Shown in pieces: positions 46,958 to 60,700 of a stretch of DNA of 64,000 bases. The translations under genes and the position numbers were made by a program. The stretch covers positions 1,860,001 to 1,924,000 of the forward strand of contig NZ_CP007014.1 of assembly GCF_000452705.1 (NCBI RefSeq), read 5' to 3'. Within the stretch, counting starts at the first letter, position 1. Each line of letters starts with the position of its first letter. Under the pieces are notes generated by a model. That model was not told the origin of the DNA, searched no databases, and worked only from the letters and a program-made list of their open reading frames with translations. Origin of the DNA: Pseudomonas syringae CC1557. GTDB taxonomy: Bacteria > Pseudomonadota > Gammaproteobacteria > Pseudomonadales > Pseudomonadaceae.

Positions 46958-49900
46958 CCGGGTCCACTGCTGCACGTATTGCCAAACGTTTTGTCGGCTT
47001 GCCCCTGGAACAACGCCGCCAGTTCCTCGCCCGCCTGCGTGAGGAAGGCAAGGATTTCAGCCTGTTGCCGGTGCCGGTCAGTCGCCATGACTTCACCGCG
47101 ATCCCGCTGTCATTTGCTCAGCAGCGCCTGCTGTTCCTCTGGCAGCTTGACCCGCTGAGCGACGCCTACAAAATGACCACCGGCCTGCGCCTGAAAGGAG
47201 CTTTGAACGAGTCGGCATTGCGGTGCGCTTTCGATCATCTGATCGAGCGCCACGAAGTGCTGCGCACTGTGTTCGAGATCGAAGGTGCCCAACCGCGGCA
47301 AGTGCTGCTGCACGATCAGAACGTGGCCCTGGACAGCATCGATCTGTCTGGTCTGGCTGATACAGCACTGCGCGATGCCGAACTGGCACTGCACGTCACC
47401 ACACTCACCAGCCAGCCGTTCGACCTGCGTAAAGGCCCGTTGCTGCGCGCGCACCTGTTCCGCCTCGCCAGCGATGAGCATGTGCTGGTGGTGAACATGC
47501 ACCACATCGTCTCCGACGGCTGGTCGATGGACGTGATGATTCAGGAGTTCGTCCACTGTTATCAGGCGTATTGCGAAGGTCACGAACCGAGTCTCCCGGA
47601 GCTGCCGCTGCAATACGCCGACTACGCCATCTGGCAGCGTCGCTGGCTGGAAGCGGGCGAGGGTGAGCGGCAACTGGATTACTGGCGCAATCAATTGGGT
47701 GACGAGCAACCGCTGCTGGACGCTGCGCAGGACTTCCCGCGCCCCGTGACGCAGAGTTTTCAGGGCGAGCACCTGCACTTTGATTTCGGCGTCGACCTGT
47801 CGCGTCAGCTCAATACGTTTGCCCGCAGCCAGGGCATGAGTCTGTTCATGTTGGTGCTGGCCGGTTTCTCCTTGTTTTTGTCGCGCAAGGCCGGGCAACG
47901 TGACATCCGCATCGGCGTGCCCAATGCCAACCGAGGCCGGGCTGAAACCGAAGGGCTGATCGGCTTCTTCATCAATACCCAGGTGCTGCGCTGCCACGTG
48001 GACGAGCGCCTGAGCTACCTCGATTTACTGGCGCAGATTCGTGACACGTCGTTCGGTGCGCAGGCGCATCAGGACGTGCCGTTCGAGCAACTGGTGGATC
48101 ACCTGGCCCCTGAGCGCAGCCTGGGGCATAACCCGTTGTTCCAGGCCAAGTTCAACCAGAACGTGGTCCTCAAGCAGAAAACCGCACTCAGGCTGGCGGG
48201 GTTGGAGGTCAGTGAGTACGCCTTTGAAAAACACGGCGCGCATTTCGATCTGGCGCTGGACATTACCGACGACGGCACGCTGATCCACGGCGACATGACC
48301 TACGCCAGCGACCTGTATCGGCGTGCAACCGTCGAGGGCTTCATCCCCGAATTGCTCGACCTGTTCAAGACCCTGCTCGCTGCGCCGAGTGCGCCACTGT
48401 TCAGCCTAGGCGCGCTGGCGATCGAGCCTGTGCGGGACGCGCGCGAACCCGCGCCCTGTGTGTTGCAACTCTGGGACCGTCAAGTCCAGACGCAGCCTGA
48501 GGCGCTGGCCGCCCGCTGTCTGGATCGCACCCTGAGTACACGCGAGCTGGATCAGGCAGCCAATCAACTGGCTCATCACCTTGTCCGGATGGGTATCGGC
48601 GAAGGCCAACCGGTCGCGGTATTGATGGATCGCTCGCTGGACTGGCTGACGGCCGTGCTGGCGATTTTCAAGGCCGGTGGCGTGTACATGCCGCTGGACG
48701 TCAAAGCCCCCGATGCGCGGCTGCAACACATGCTCAGTAATGCCCAGGCGAAAGTGCTGTTGTGTGCCGCAGGCGATTTACGTCAGACATCGCTGAACGT
48801 TACCGGCTGTCAGGGCCTGGCCTGGATGCCTGCGCAGTGGCAGGACTTGCCGAACAGCTGTCCCGAGCGCGCGTTGTCGGCCGAGTGATTCACACCTCGG
48901 GTTCGACCGGCCAGCCCAAAGGCGTACTGGTCAGCCAGGGCGCGCTGGCCAGTTACGTGCGCGGCCTGCTGGAGCAGTTGCAACTGGCCCCCGAGGCGAG
49001 CATGGCGCTGGTTTCGACCATCGCCGCCGACCTTGGCCATACCGTGCTGTTCGGCGCGCTGTGTGCGGGGCGCACGCTGCATGTACTGACCGAATCCCTG
49101 GGGTTCGACCCGGACGCTTTTGCGGCCTATATGGCCGAGCATCAGGTCGGCGTGCTGAAAATCGTGCCCGGCCACCTGGCCGCGCTGCTACAGGCCAGCC
49201 GAGCCGCCGACGTGTTGCCGCAGCATGCGCTCATCGTTGGCGGCGAAGCCTGCTCGCCCACGCTGGTCGAGCAGGTGCGTCAGCTCAAACCGGTTTGCCG
49301 GGTGATCAACCACTACGGCCCGAGCGAAACCACCGTCGGCGTGCTGACGCATGAGGTGCCTGTCTCGCTCCCACAGGACCCTCTGCGCAACGTGCCGGTC
49401 GGTGCGCCGTTGCCGGGGGCCAGTGCTTACGTGCTGGATGACGTGCTGAACCCGGTCGGCACTCAAGTCGCAGGCGAGCTGTAGCCAGCCGGCACTGACC
49501 GCCGAGCGCTTCGTGCCGGACCCGTGTGCGCAGAATGGCGCGCGGGTTTACCGCAGCGGCGACCGCATGCGGCGCAATCATCAGGGGCAACTGGAATTCA
49601 TCGGCCGTGCCGACGATCAGGTGAAAGTGCGCGGCTATCGCGTCGAGCCTGCAGAAGTGGCGCGGGTGCTGCTCGGCCTGACTTCGGTGGCAGAAGCCAG
49701 CGTATTGCCGTTGCCCCTTGACGGTGATGAATCGCGTCTGCAACTGGTCGCGTATTGCGTGGCGGCAGCCGGTGCGAGCCTTGATAGCGAACGCCTGCGC
49801 GAGCAACTGGCTGCGCGCTTGCCCGACTACATGCTGCCGGCGCAGATTCTGCTGCTGGATAAACTGCCGCTGACCGCCAACGGCAAACTCGACAAGCGCG

Positions 49901-52900
49901 CCTTGCCCAAACCGGGTGTGGTCAAACAGCATTACACCGCACCGGTCGGCGAGATCGAGGAAAAACTCGCTGCGGTCTGGGCCGACGTACTCAAGCTGGA
50001 GCAGGTCGGCAGCACCGACAACTTCTTCGAACTGGGCGGCGATTCGATCCTCAGCCTGCAAATCATCGCCCGTGCCAAGCGCCAGGGCATCAAGCTCAGC
50101 CCCAAGCAGTTGTTCGAGAAACAGACCATCGGCCAACTGGCCTCTGTCGCCAAATTGATCGAGAAAAAGCCTGCTGCTGCGGTAGAGCAAGTCAACGGCT
50201 CGCTGCCGTTGCTGCCGATTCAGGCGCGCTTCTTCGAACTGGACATCCCCCAACGTCAGCACTGGAATCAGGCGCTGATGCTAAAACCCCTGCAAACGCT
50301 GGATGCGACTCACCTTCAAGCTGCACTGGCCGCGCTGATCGAACAGCACGACGCGCTGCGCCTCGGTTTCACCCAGCAAGATGGCCAGTGGCGAGCCACA
50401 TTCGGCGCGCTGAACACCCGCGACCTGCTCTGGATTCATGAACTGGACAGCATTGAGCGCCTGCCGGAACTGGCCACTGAAGCGCAACGCAGCCTGGACC
50501 TGAAAAACGGCCCGTTGCTGCGTGCGGTACTGGTCAACCTGCCGCAAGGTGAACAACGCGTGTTGCTGGTCATCCATCACCTGGCGGTGGACGGCGTGTC
50601 CTGGCGGCTGTTGCTGGAAGACTTGCAACAGGCCTACGTCGCCCTGGCGGCAGGCCAGCCGCTGGCGCTGGCGGCCAAAACCACGTCGCTCAAGTACTGG
50701 GCCGAGCGATTGCAACACTACGCGAGCGGCGCAACGCTGGCCGCCGAGCGTGAATACTGGCTGCGCGCCTTGCAGGGCGATGATCAGCCGCTGCCGCGTG
50801 ACAAGCCCGAGGGCACGATGCGTAATCGCGACGCGGCCCATGCGTCGTCGTGGCTGAGCAAGGACCTGACCCACAAACTGCTGAAAGTCGCGCCTGCCGC
50901 CTACCGCACACAGGTCAACGACTTGCTGCTGACGGCGCTGGCACAAGTGCTGTGCGAGTGGAGCCAGCAGTCGTCGGTGCTGATCCAGCTGGAAGGCCAC
51001 GGCCGCGAAGACCTGTTTGAGGATATCGATCTCAGCCGTACCGTGGGTTGGTTCAGCAGCCTGTTCCCGGTCCGCCTTACGCCGCAAGTCGCGCCGGGTG
51101 CAAGCCTGTGTGGCATCAAGGAACAGTTGCGCGCGGTGCCGAACAAAGGCATTGGTTACGGCGTATTACGCTACATGGGGGATCCGGGTTTTGCGCAGCA
51201 ACTCGAGGCTTTGCCACAGGCGCGGGTGACGTTCAATTATTTAGGCCAGTTTGACGGCAGCTTCAACGAGCGCGAAGGCACGTTGTTTGTGCCGAGCGCC
51301 GACAGTGTCGGTACTGCGCTGTGCGAAGACGGCCCGCTAGGCAACTGGCTGAGCCTTAACGGCCAAGTGTTCGACGGTCAGTTGCAACTGGACTGGAGCT
51401 TCAGCCGCGAGGTGTATCAGGCCTCGACCATCGACACCCTGGCGCGCCGTTACGAGCAGGCGCTGACCACGTTGATTGAGCACTGCCTGGCCGGGCATCA
51501 GGGCGTCACGCCATCGGACTTCCCGCTGGCGCGTCTGACCCAGACGCAACTCGACGCGCTGCCGATTGCTGCGGTCGAAATCGACGACATTTACCCGCTG
51601 TCGCCGATGCAGCAGGGCATGCTGTTCCACTCGCTGTTCGAAGAGGGCGCGGGCAATTACATCAATCAGTTGCGGGTAACTGTCACCGGGCTGAATGTGC
51701 CGCGCTTCCAGAGCGCGTGGCAGGCAGCGGTCGATAGTCACGACGTGCTGCGCAGCCGCTTTTTCAGTCAGAGCGAACAGTCGCTGCAAGTGGTACAGCG
51801 TCAGGTGACGCTGCCTTTTGTCGAGCTGGATGCGCGTGGCAACCCGGGAAGCTGGCTGGACGACTGGGCGCAGGCCGATCGTCAACAGGGCTTCGATCTG
51901 GCGCAGGGGCCGCTGTTGCGTCTGGCGGTGGTACGCACGGCCGCTGACAGCTGGCAACTCGTCTACACCAGCCATCACATCTTGATGGACGGCTGGAGCA
52001 GCTCGCGCCTGCTGGGCGAAGTGCTGCAACGCTACAGCGGCCATACGCCGCCGAAACAGGCAGGACGTTATCGCGATTACATTCAATGGCTGCAGCAGCA
52101 GGACGTCGCGCTCAGCGAGCGCTTCTGGACCGCAGAACTGGCCGAACTGGATGAGCCGACCCGCCTGTTGCAAGCGTTCAAGTCTTGCGCAGAAGGGCAG
52201 GGCTACGGCGACTACATCCAGTTGATCGATGCCGACGGCACCCGACGTTTGAGCGAGTTCGCCCGCGAGCAGCGCGTGACCCTCAATACGCTGGTGCAAT
52301 CCGCATGGTTGTTGCTGCTGCAACGCTACACCGGCCAGAGCTGCGTGACGTTCGGCGCTACGGTGGCCGGACGTCCGGCTGACCTGCCGGGCGTCGAGGA
52401 ACAACTGGGGTTGTTCATCAACACCCTGCCAGTGATCGCCAGCCCGCGTCCGGAACAGACCGTCGGCGACTGGGTGCAGCAAGTGCAGGCGAAAAATATC
52501 GCCCTGCGCGAGCATGAACACACAGCGCTTTACAGCATTCAGCGCTTGGCGCGTCACAGTGGCGAGGCGTTGTTCGACACCATTCTGGTGTTCGAAAACT
52601 ACCCGATGTCCGAGGCCTTGCAGCGTGCGCCGGACGGCCTGGTCTTCAGTGGCCTGCGCAATCAGGAACAGGCGCATTACCCGCTGACCCTGGTGGTCGA
52701 GGCCAATGACGTGCTGTCGGTACGTTTCAGCTACGACCGGCAACACTTCAGTGCCGAAGGCATTCTGCAACTCGCGGCGCATTTCGATCATCTGCTGCAA
52801 AGCCTCAGTGCATCGGCAACGACGCGTCTCGGCGAACTGGCACTGCCCGTCGCCTGGACGCAGAGCGTGCAGCGATATCCGAGCGAGCAGTGCGCCCATC

Positions 52901-54732
52901 AACGTATCGAAACCCAGGCTGAACGTACCCCGCAAGCCATCGCCCTGAGTTTCGCTGCCGAGCAACTGAGCTATCAGCAGCTCAACCGCCGCGCCAACCA
53001 GCTGGCCCACAAACTGCGGGCGCAGGGCGTCGGCCCGGATGTTCGCGTCGGGCTGGCTGCCGAGCGTGGTCTGGAGATGATTGTGGGCTTGCTGGCGATT
53101 CTCAAGGCCGGTGGCGCGTACATGCCGCTGGATCCGGATTATCCGCAGGATCGTCTGAGCTTTCTGATGCAGGACAGCGGTATCGAGTTGTTGCTGACTC
53201 AGGCGCATGTGCTTGAGAGGTTACCGATTCCAGAGCAGGTGCAGACGCTGGATCTGGCTGACGCGCTGAATGATTACAGCGCCGAAAACCTGCCCAACCA
53301 GACCTCGCCGGACAACCTGGCTTATGTGATCTACACCTCCGGTTCGACCGGCAAACCCAAAGGCACCTTGCTGACTCATCACAACCTGATGCGCCTGTTT
53401 GCTGCCACCGACGACTGGTTTGCTTTCAGCGAAAAAGACGTCTGGACGCTGTTCCATTCCTTTGCCTTCGATTTCTCGGTCTGGGAAATCTTCGGCGCGT
53501 TGCTGCATGGCGGTCGACTGGTGATCGTGCCCCGCGACGTGACCCGTTCGCCGGAAGCGTTTCATGCCTTGCTGGTTGAACAGCAGGTTACGGTGCTCAA
53601 CCAGACACCGTCGGCGTTCAAACAGCTGATGCGTGTGGCCTGCGATTCGCCGTTGCCGATGCCGTTACAGAAAGTCATCTTCGGCGGCGAAGCGCTGGAC
53701 GTTGCCAGCCTGACACCCTGGTTCGAACGTTTCGGCGATCAGACGCCGCAACTGATCAACATGTACGGCATCACCGAAACCACCGTGCATGTCACTTACA
53801 GGCCTATAACCCAGGCCGACACACAAAGCCCGGGCAGCCCGATTGGCGAGGCGATTCCGGATCTGTCGTGGTACGTGCTGGACGCTGATTTCAACCCGGT
53901 AGCTCAGGGTTGCAGCGGCGAACTGCACATCGGTCACGCCGGTCTGGCGCGGGGTTATCACCACCGCGCAGCGCTGACCGCCGAGCGCTTTGTGCCAGAC
54001 CCGTTTTCCAACGATGGCGGTCGTCTTTACCGCACCGGCGACCTGGCGCGTTATCGCGCTGCCGGAACCATCGAGTACGCCGGGCGTATCGACCACCAAG
54101 TGAAAATTCGTGGCTTCCGTATCGAACTGGGCGAAATCGAAGCGCGGCTGCAAGCGCACCCGGCAGTACGCGAAGTGATCGTGCTGGCGCTGGATGGGCA
54201 ATTGGTGGCGTATCTGGTTCCGACCCAGCCTGATCAGGATCAGCACACGCTGCGTGAAACGCTGAAAGCCGAACTCCGGGCACATCTGCCGGATTACATG
54301 GTGCCGACCCACTTCATCGTCCTTGATCACCTGCCGCTGACCGCCAACGGCAAGCTGGACCGCAACGCGCTGCCTGCGCCGGATGCCAGCCAGTTGCAGG
54401 CGGCCTACGTCGCGCCACAAGGTGAGCTGGAGGAACAGTTGGCGGCGGTCTGGGCCGATGTGCTGAAAGTCGAGCAGGTGGGGCGCAACGACAATTTCTT
54501 CGAACTCGGCGGGCATTCGCTGCTGGCGGTGCAGATGCTGGTGCGAGTACGCGAACAGTTGCAGCGCGAGGTCAGCCTCAAGGCTCTGTTCGAACAGCCT
54601 GTGCTGGCGGACTTCTGCGCCACGCTGCAAGAAAAAAATGGCGAAAGTGACCATGCACTGGACGAATTGACTAAATCGCTGGAGGCACTCAAACGTTTAT
54701 CAGCGGAGGAAATTGATAATTTGATTGCTTAG
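46954..54732 (+). pseudogene. Pyoverdine side-chain NRPS, C-A-T-E (Asp) then C-A-T (Thr), two frame-breaking deletions
   Basis: Module 1: C (MHHIVSDGWSM near 47500), A, carrier GGDSI near 50030, epimerisation domain (HHLAVDGVSWR near 50574). Module 2: C (HHILMDGWSS near 51976), A ([11 protein letters not shown] near 53330), carrier near 54505. The Asp A domain is broken twice: at 48886-48888 the frame stops just before [12 protein letters not shown], with about 13 bases missing; at 49481-49483 it stops after VAGEL, with about 35 bases missing that should encode the conserved Y-x-G-G-x-GLA-GY segment. Intact pieces are 46954-48888, 48762-49484 and 49513-54732. Codes: D-L-T-K-I-G-H-V (Asp) and D-F-W-N-I-G-M-V (Thr). 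A GGDSI carrier before E is the usual pairing, so Asp becomes D. As given, the Asp module cannot work. Confidence 0.85.
52881..54522 (+). repeat. Duplicated Thr A-T segment, copy 1
   Basis: About 1.64 kb almost identical to 56231-57872, at a constant offset of 3350 bases from one end to the other, so no indels. It covers the whole Thr adenylation domain into the carrier. Downstream of the carrier motif the copies diverge at once. Confidence 0.85.
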
Positions 54733-54746
54733 CAGGAGAGACCCCA

Positions 54747-57700
54747 GTGCAACAGTTGCTTGACTCCGTTAAATCGCTGTCCGCCCGTGAACGCAAGGCG
54801 CTGGCGATCCTGCTCAAGCGCCAGGGGGTGAATCTCTACGGGGTCACGCCAATTGCCAGGCGCGAGACGCAGGCACCGTCTGCGCTCTCGTATGCACAGC
54901 AGCGGCAATGGATCATCTGGCAACTGGAGCCGCACAGCGCGGCCTACAACATTCCGCTGGCGCTGCGCCTGCATGGCGCGCTGGATGTCGAGGCGCTGCG
55001 GCGCAGCGTCGAACAACTGATCGAACGTCACGAAACCTTGCGCACCACCTTCGAACAGCAGGGCGATGAGGCGTTGCAGGTAGTGCATCCGGCGTCGCCT
55101 TTCGCGCTGGGTGTCGATCAACTGGCGGCTGGCGAAACGGTCGAGCGCTATGTGGATCAGGAAGTCCAGCGGCCTTTCGATTTACAGCACGGGCCGCTGT
55201 TACGGATCAGGCTGCTCAGGCTGAGCGAGCAGGAACATGTGCTGGTGCTGACCCAGCACCACATTGTCTCCGATGGCTGGTCGATGCCGATCATGGTCGA
55301 CGAGCTGATGCAGTGCTATCAGGCTGCCACGCTGGGCCGCGAGGCCGAACTGGCACCGTTGCCGATCCAGTACGCCGACTACGCCCTCTGGCAGCGCAAC
55401 TGGCTGGAAATGGGCGAGCAGGAACGCCAACTGGATTACTGGACGCAGCAACTGGGCGAACAACAGCCGATTCTGGAACTGCCCACTGATCGACCGCGCC
55501 CGGCGCTGCGCAGTTACGAAGGCGCACGGCTGAATGTCGAGCTCGACGCCGCGCTGCTGAACAACCTCAAGGCACTGGCACGTCAGCAGGGCATCACTCT
55601 GTTCATGCTGTTGCTGGCTTCGTTGCAAACGCTGCTGCACCGCTACAGCGGTCAGGCCGATATACGCGTCGGTGTGCCGGTTGCCAATCGCACGCGTAGC
55701 GAAACCCAGGGGTTGATCGGTTTCTTCGTCAACACCCAGGTACTCAAGGCCGAGTTCGCCGCGCAGACCACCGTCGCCGACTTGCTGCAACAGATCAAAC
55801 ACACCGCCGTGCAGGCGCAGGCCCATCAGGACCTGCCGTTCGAACAACTGGTCGAAGCCTTGCAGCCGCAGCGCGACCTGAGCCGCAGCCCGTTGTTTCA
55901 GGTCGCCTACAACCACCAGAGCGAAGGCCACAATCAGGCCCGCGAGCTAGCCGGTCTGCGCCTGGACTATCAGGTGTCAGACAAACACACCGCGCAGTTC
56001 GACCTGACGCTGGACACCTGCGAACGCCAGAATGGCCTTGCCGCCTCGTTGACCTATGCCACCGACCTGTTCGCCGCCGCAACCATCGAGCGCATGGCCG
56101 GGCATTGGCGCAACCTGCTGAACGGCATGTGCCGCGACGTCAATCAGCGCATCACTGACCTGCCGTTGCTGAGCGTTGAAGAGCAGCAGAACACCCTGCG
56201 CGACTGGAATCAGAACCTAACGTTCTACCCGAGCGAGCAGTGCGCCCATCAGCGCATCGAAACCCAGGCCGAGCGCACGCCACAGGCCATCGCCCTGAGT
56301 TTCGCTGCCGAGCAACTGAGCTATCAACAGCTCAACCGCCGCGCCAACCAGTTGGCCCATAAACTGCGGGCGCAGGGCGTCGGCCCGGATGTTCGCGTCG
56401 GTTTGGCCGCCGAACGCAGTCTGGAGATGATTGTGGGCTTGCTGGCGATCCTCAAGGCCGGTGGCGCGTACGTGCCGCTGGACCCGGATTATCCGCAGGA
56501 CCGTCTGAGCTTTCTGATGCAGGACAGCGGTATCGAGTTGTTGCTGACTCAGGCGCATTTGCTTGAGCGGTTACCGATTCCTGCACACGTTCAGACCTTT
56601 GACCTGGCGGAGGCACTGGACGGTTACAGCACGGAAAACCTGCCGAACCAGACCTCGCCGGACAATCTGGCTTATGTGATCTACACCTCCGGCTCTACCG
56701 GCAAACCCAAAGGCACCTTGCTGACCCAGCACAACCTGATGCGCCTGTTTGCTGCCACCGACGACTGGTTTGCTTTCAGCGAAAAAGACGTCTGGACGCT
56801 GTTCCATTCCTTTGCCTTCGATTTCTCGGTCTGGGAAATATTCGGCGCGTTGCTGCATGGCGGTCGACTGGTGATCGTGCCCCGCGACGTGACCCGTTCG
56901 CCGGAAGCGTTTCATGCCTTGCTGGTTGAACAGCAGGTCACGGTGCTCAACCAGACACCGTCGGCGTTCAAGCAGTTGATGCGCGTGGCCTGCGATTCGC
57001 CGTTGCCGATGCCGTTACAGAAAGTCATCTTCGGCGGCGAAGCGCTGGACGTTGCCAGCCTGACACCCTGGTTCGAACGTTTCGGCGATCAGGCGCCGCA
57101 ACTGATCAACATGTACGGCATCACCGAAACCACCGTGCATGTTACTTACCGACCGATAAGCGAGGCCGACACACAACACCCGGCCAGCCCGATTGGCGAG
57201 GCGATTGCGGACCTGTCGTGGTACGTGCTGGACGCTGATTTCAACCCGGTTGCCCAGGGTTGCAGCGGCGAACTGCACATCGGCCATGCCGGTCTGGCGC
57301 GGGGTTATCACCACCGCGCCGCGCTGACCGCCGAACGCTTTGTGCCCGACCCGTTCTCCAGCGACGGCGGCCGTCTGTACCGCACCGGCGACCTGGCGCG
57401 TTATCGCGCTGCCGGAACCATCGAGTACGCCGGGCGTATCGACCACCAAGTGAAGATCCGTGGCTTCCGTATCGAACTGGGCGAAATCGAAGCGCGGCTG
57501 CAAGCGCACCCGGCAGTACGCGAAGTGATCGTGCTGGCGCTGGATGGGCAATTGGCGGCGTATCTGCTGCCGACCCAGCCTGATCAGGATCAGCACACGC
57601 TGCGTGAAACGCTGAAAGCCGAACTCCGGGCACATCTGCCGGATTACATGGTGCCGACCCACTTCATCTTCCTCGACCACATGCCGCTGACCGCCAACGG

Positions 57701-60700
57701 CAAGCTGGACCGCAACGCGCTGCCTGCGCCGGATGCCAGCCAGTTGCAGGCGGCCTACGTCGCGCCACAAGGCGAGCTGGAGGAACAGTTGGCGGCGGTC
57801 TGGGCCGATGTGCTCAAGGTCGAGCAGGTGGGGCGCGGCGACAACTTCTTCGAACTCGGCGGCCATTCGTTGCTGGCTACTCAGGTGATCTCGCGTATTC
57901 GTCAGCAACTGGACGTCGAGTTGTCGTTACGCGACCTGTTCGAAGCGCGCGATCTGACGGCCTTCGCGCAGGCGGCGGGCAATGGGCAGGGCAATGACGC
58001 GCCACGCTTCGTCAAGGCCGATCGCGCTCAGCCGCTGGGCCTTTCCTATGCACAGCAGCGCCAGTGGTTTCTCTGGCAGCTTGATCCTGAAAGCACGGCT
58101 TACATCATTCCTGCGGCCCTGCGCCTGAGCGGCTCGCTGGACATCGCGGCGCTGGAGCACAGTTTCAGCGCGCTGATCGCCCGTCACGAAACCCTGCGCA
58201 CGACCTTTCGCCAGCAGGGCGAGCAGGCGGTGCAGGTTGTCCATGCGCCACGCGCCCTGACCCTGACAGTCGAAAACGTGCCCGCGGGGCAGACCCTTGA
58301 AGCCTGCGTGCAGCAGGAAATGCAACGCCCGTTCGATCTGGAGCACGGGCCGCTGTTGCGGGTCCGCCTGTTGAATCTGGCTGCTGACGAGCACGTGCTG
58401 ATCCTGACCCAGCACCATATCGTCTCCGATGGCTGGTCGATGCCGATCATGGTCGATGAGCTGGTGCGCTTGTACGAAGGCTACAGTCAGGGCCGTGAGG
58501 TGCTGCTCGCCGAATTAGACATGCAATACGCCGACTATGCGCTGTGGCAGCGCAACTGGATGGAGGCCGGTGAGCAGGCGCGTCAGCTGGAGTACTGGAA
58601 GCAGCAACTGGGCGACCAGCAACCGATTCTGGAGCTGCCCGCCGATCATCCACGCCCGCCCGTGCAAAGCCATGCCGGTGCGCGGCTGACAATCGAGCTT
58701 GCGCCCGCGCTGATCGCTGACTTGAAACAGGCCGCGCGGCAGCAGGGCGTCACACTGTTCATGCTGTTGCTCGCGTCGTTCCAGACCCTGCTGCACCGTC
58801 ATAGCGGTCAGCCGGACATTCGCGTTGGCGTGCCGATTACCAACCGCACCCGTGCAGAAACCGAAGGCCTGATCGGTTTCTTCGTCAACACCCAGGTATT
58901 GCGCGCCGGGTTTGATCTGCAAACCACCTTCAGCGAGCTGCTGCAACAGGTCAAACACACCGCGCTGCAAGCCCAGGCGCATCAGGAGCTGCCGTTCGAA
59001 CAACTGGTCGAAGCCTTGCAGCCACAACGCAGCCTCAGCCACAGCCCGCTGTTTCAGGTGATGTTCAACCACCAGAGTCAGGCCAGCGCCGAAGTGCGCG
59101 CACTGCCGGGCTTGCAGGTTGAAGCGCTGGTGTCGGAGAACTATCCGGCGCAGTTCGACCTGACCCTGAACACCGCCGAGCATGACGGCGGCCTGAGCGC
59201 AGGCCTGACCTACGCCACCGCGCTGTTCGAGCGCAGCACCATCGAGCGCATGGCCGGACACTGGCTGGCGTTGTTGCAGGCCATCTGCACCAATGTCAGC
59301 CAGCGCATCGCCGACGTGCCGATGCTCGACGCTGCCGAACAGCAGCAGATTGTCCGCGACTGGAACGCCACGGCTGCGCAGTTCCCGAGCGAACACTGCC
59401 TGCACAGCCTGATCGAAGCGCAGGTAGCAGCCACGCCCGATGCCCGGCGCTGATCTTTGCTGCCAAGCAACTCAGCTACACGCAACTCAACGCCCGTGCC
59501 AATCAGCTCGCGCACCGCTTGCGCGAAGCAGGCGTCGGCCCGGACGTGCTGGTGGGCATCTGTGTCGAGCGCAGTCTGGAACTGGTGATCGGTTTGCTGG
59601 CGATCATCAAGGCCGGTGGCGCTTACGTGCCGCTGGACCCGGATTATCCCGAGGATCGGCTGGCGTACATGATGCAGGACAGCGGGATTGCCTTGCTGCT
59701 GACCCAAAGCGCATTGCTGGAACGCCTGCCGGTTCAGGTTCAGAGCATTTGCCTGGATCAGGAGGGCGACTGGCTGGAGGGTTATAGCACTGCCAACCCG
59801 GTCAACCTGACTCATCCGCAGAATCTGGCTTACGTGATTTACACCTCCGGTTCGACCGGCAAGCCAAAGGGCGCGGGCAATAGCCATCGTGCGTTGGTCA
59901 ACCGCTTGCACTGGATGCAAAAGGCCTACGGGCTGGGCGGCAGCGATACCGTTTTGCAGAAAACCCCGTTCAGCTTCGACGTGTCGGTCTGGGAATTCTT
60001 CTGGCCGCTCATGACCGGCGCTCGCTTGGCGGTAGCGTTGCCGGGCGATCATCGCGATCCCGAGCGACTGGTGCAGACCATTCGCGAGCATCAGGTCACG
60101 ACCCTGCACTTTGTGCCGTCGATGCTCCAGGCGTTTCTGACCCATCCGCAGGTGGAAAGCTGTGACAGCCTGCGTCGAGTGGTGTGCAGCGGCGAAGCGC
60201 TGCCTGCCGAGCTGACCGGTCAGGTGCTTAAGCGTCTGCCACAGGTGGGGTTATTCAATCTGTACGGTCCGACCGAAGCGGCTATCGACGTGACCCACTG
60301 GACTTGCAGCACCGACGATGTGCTTAGCGTGCCGATTGGTCGCCCCATCGATAACCTGAAAACCCACATTCTGGACGACGGTTTGCTGCCTGCCGCACAG
60401 GGCGTTGCGGCAGAGCTGTACCTGGGCGGCGTCGGTCTGGCGCGGGGTTATCATAAGCGTGCAGCGCTGACCGCCGAGCGTTTTGTGCCGGACCCGTTCG
60501 ACGAGCAGGGCGGCGGCAGGCTGTACCGCACCGGCGATCTGGCGCGTTATCGCGACGAGGGCGTGATCGAGTACGCCGGACGTATCGACCATCAGGTGAA
60601 GATTCGTGGTCTGCGTATCGAACTGGGCGAAATCGAAGCCAGCCTGCTGGAGCACGACAGCGTTCACGAAGCGGTGGTTATCGACGTCGACGGCCCGTCC

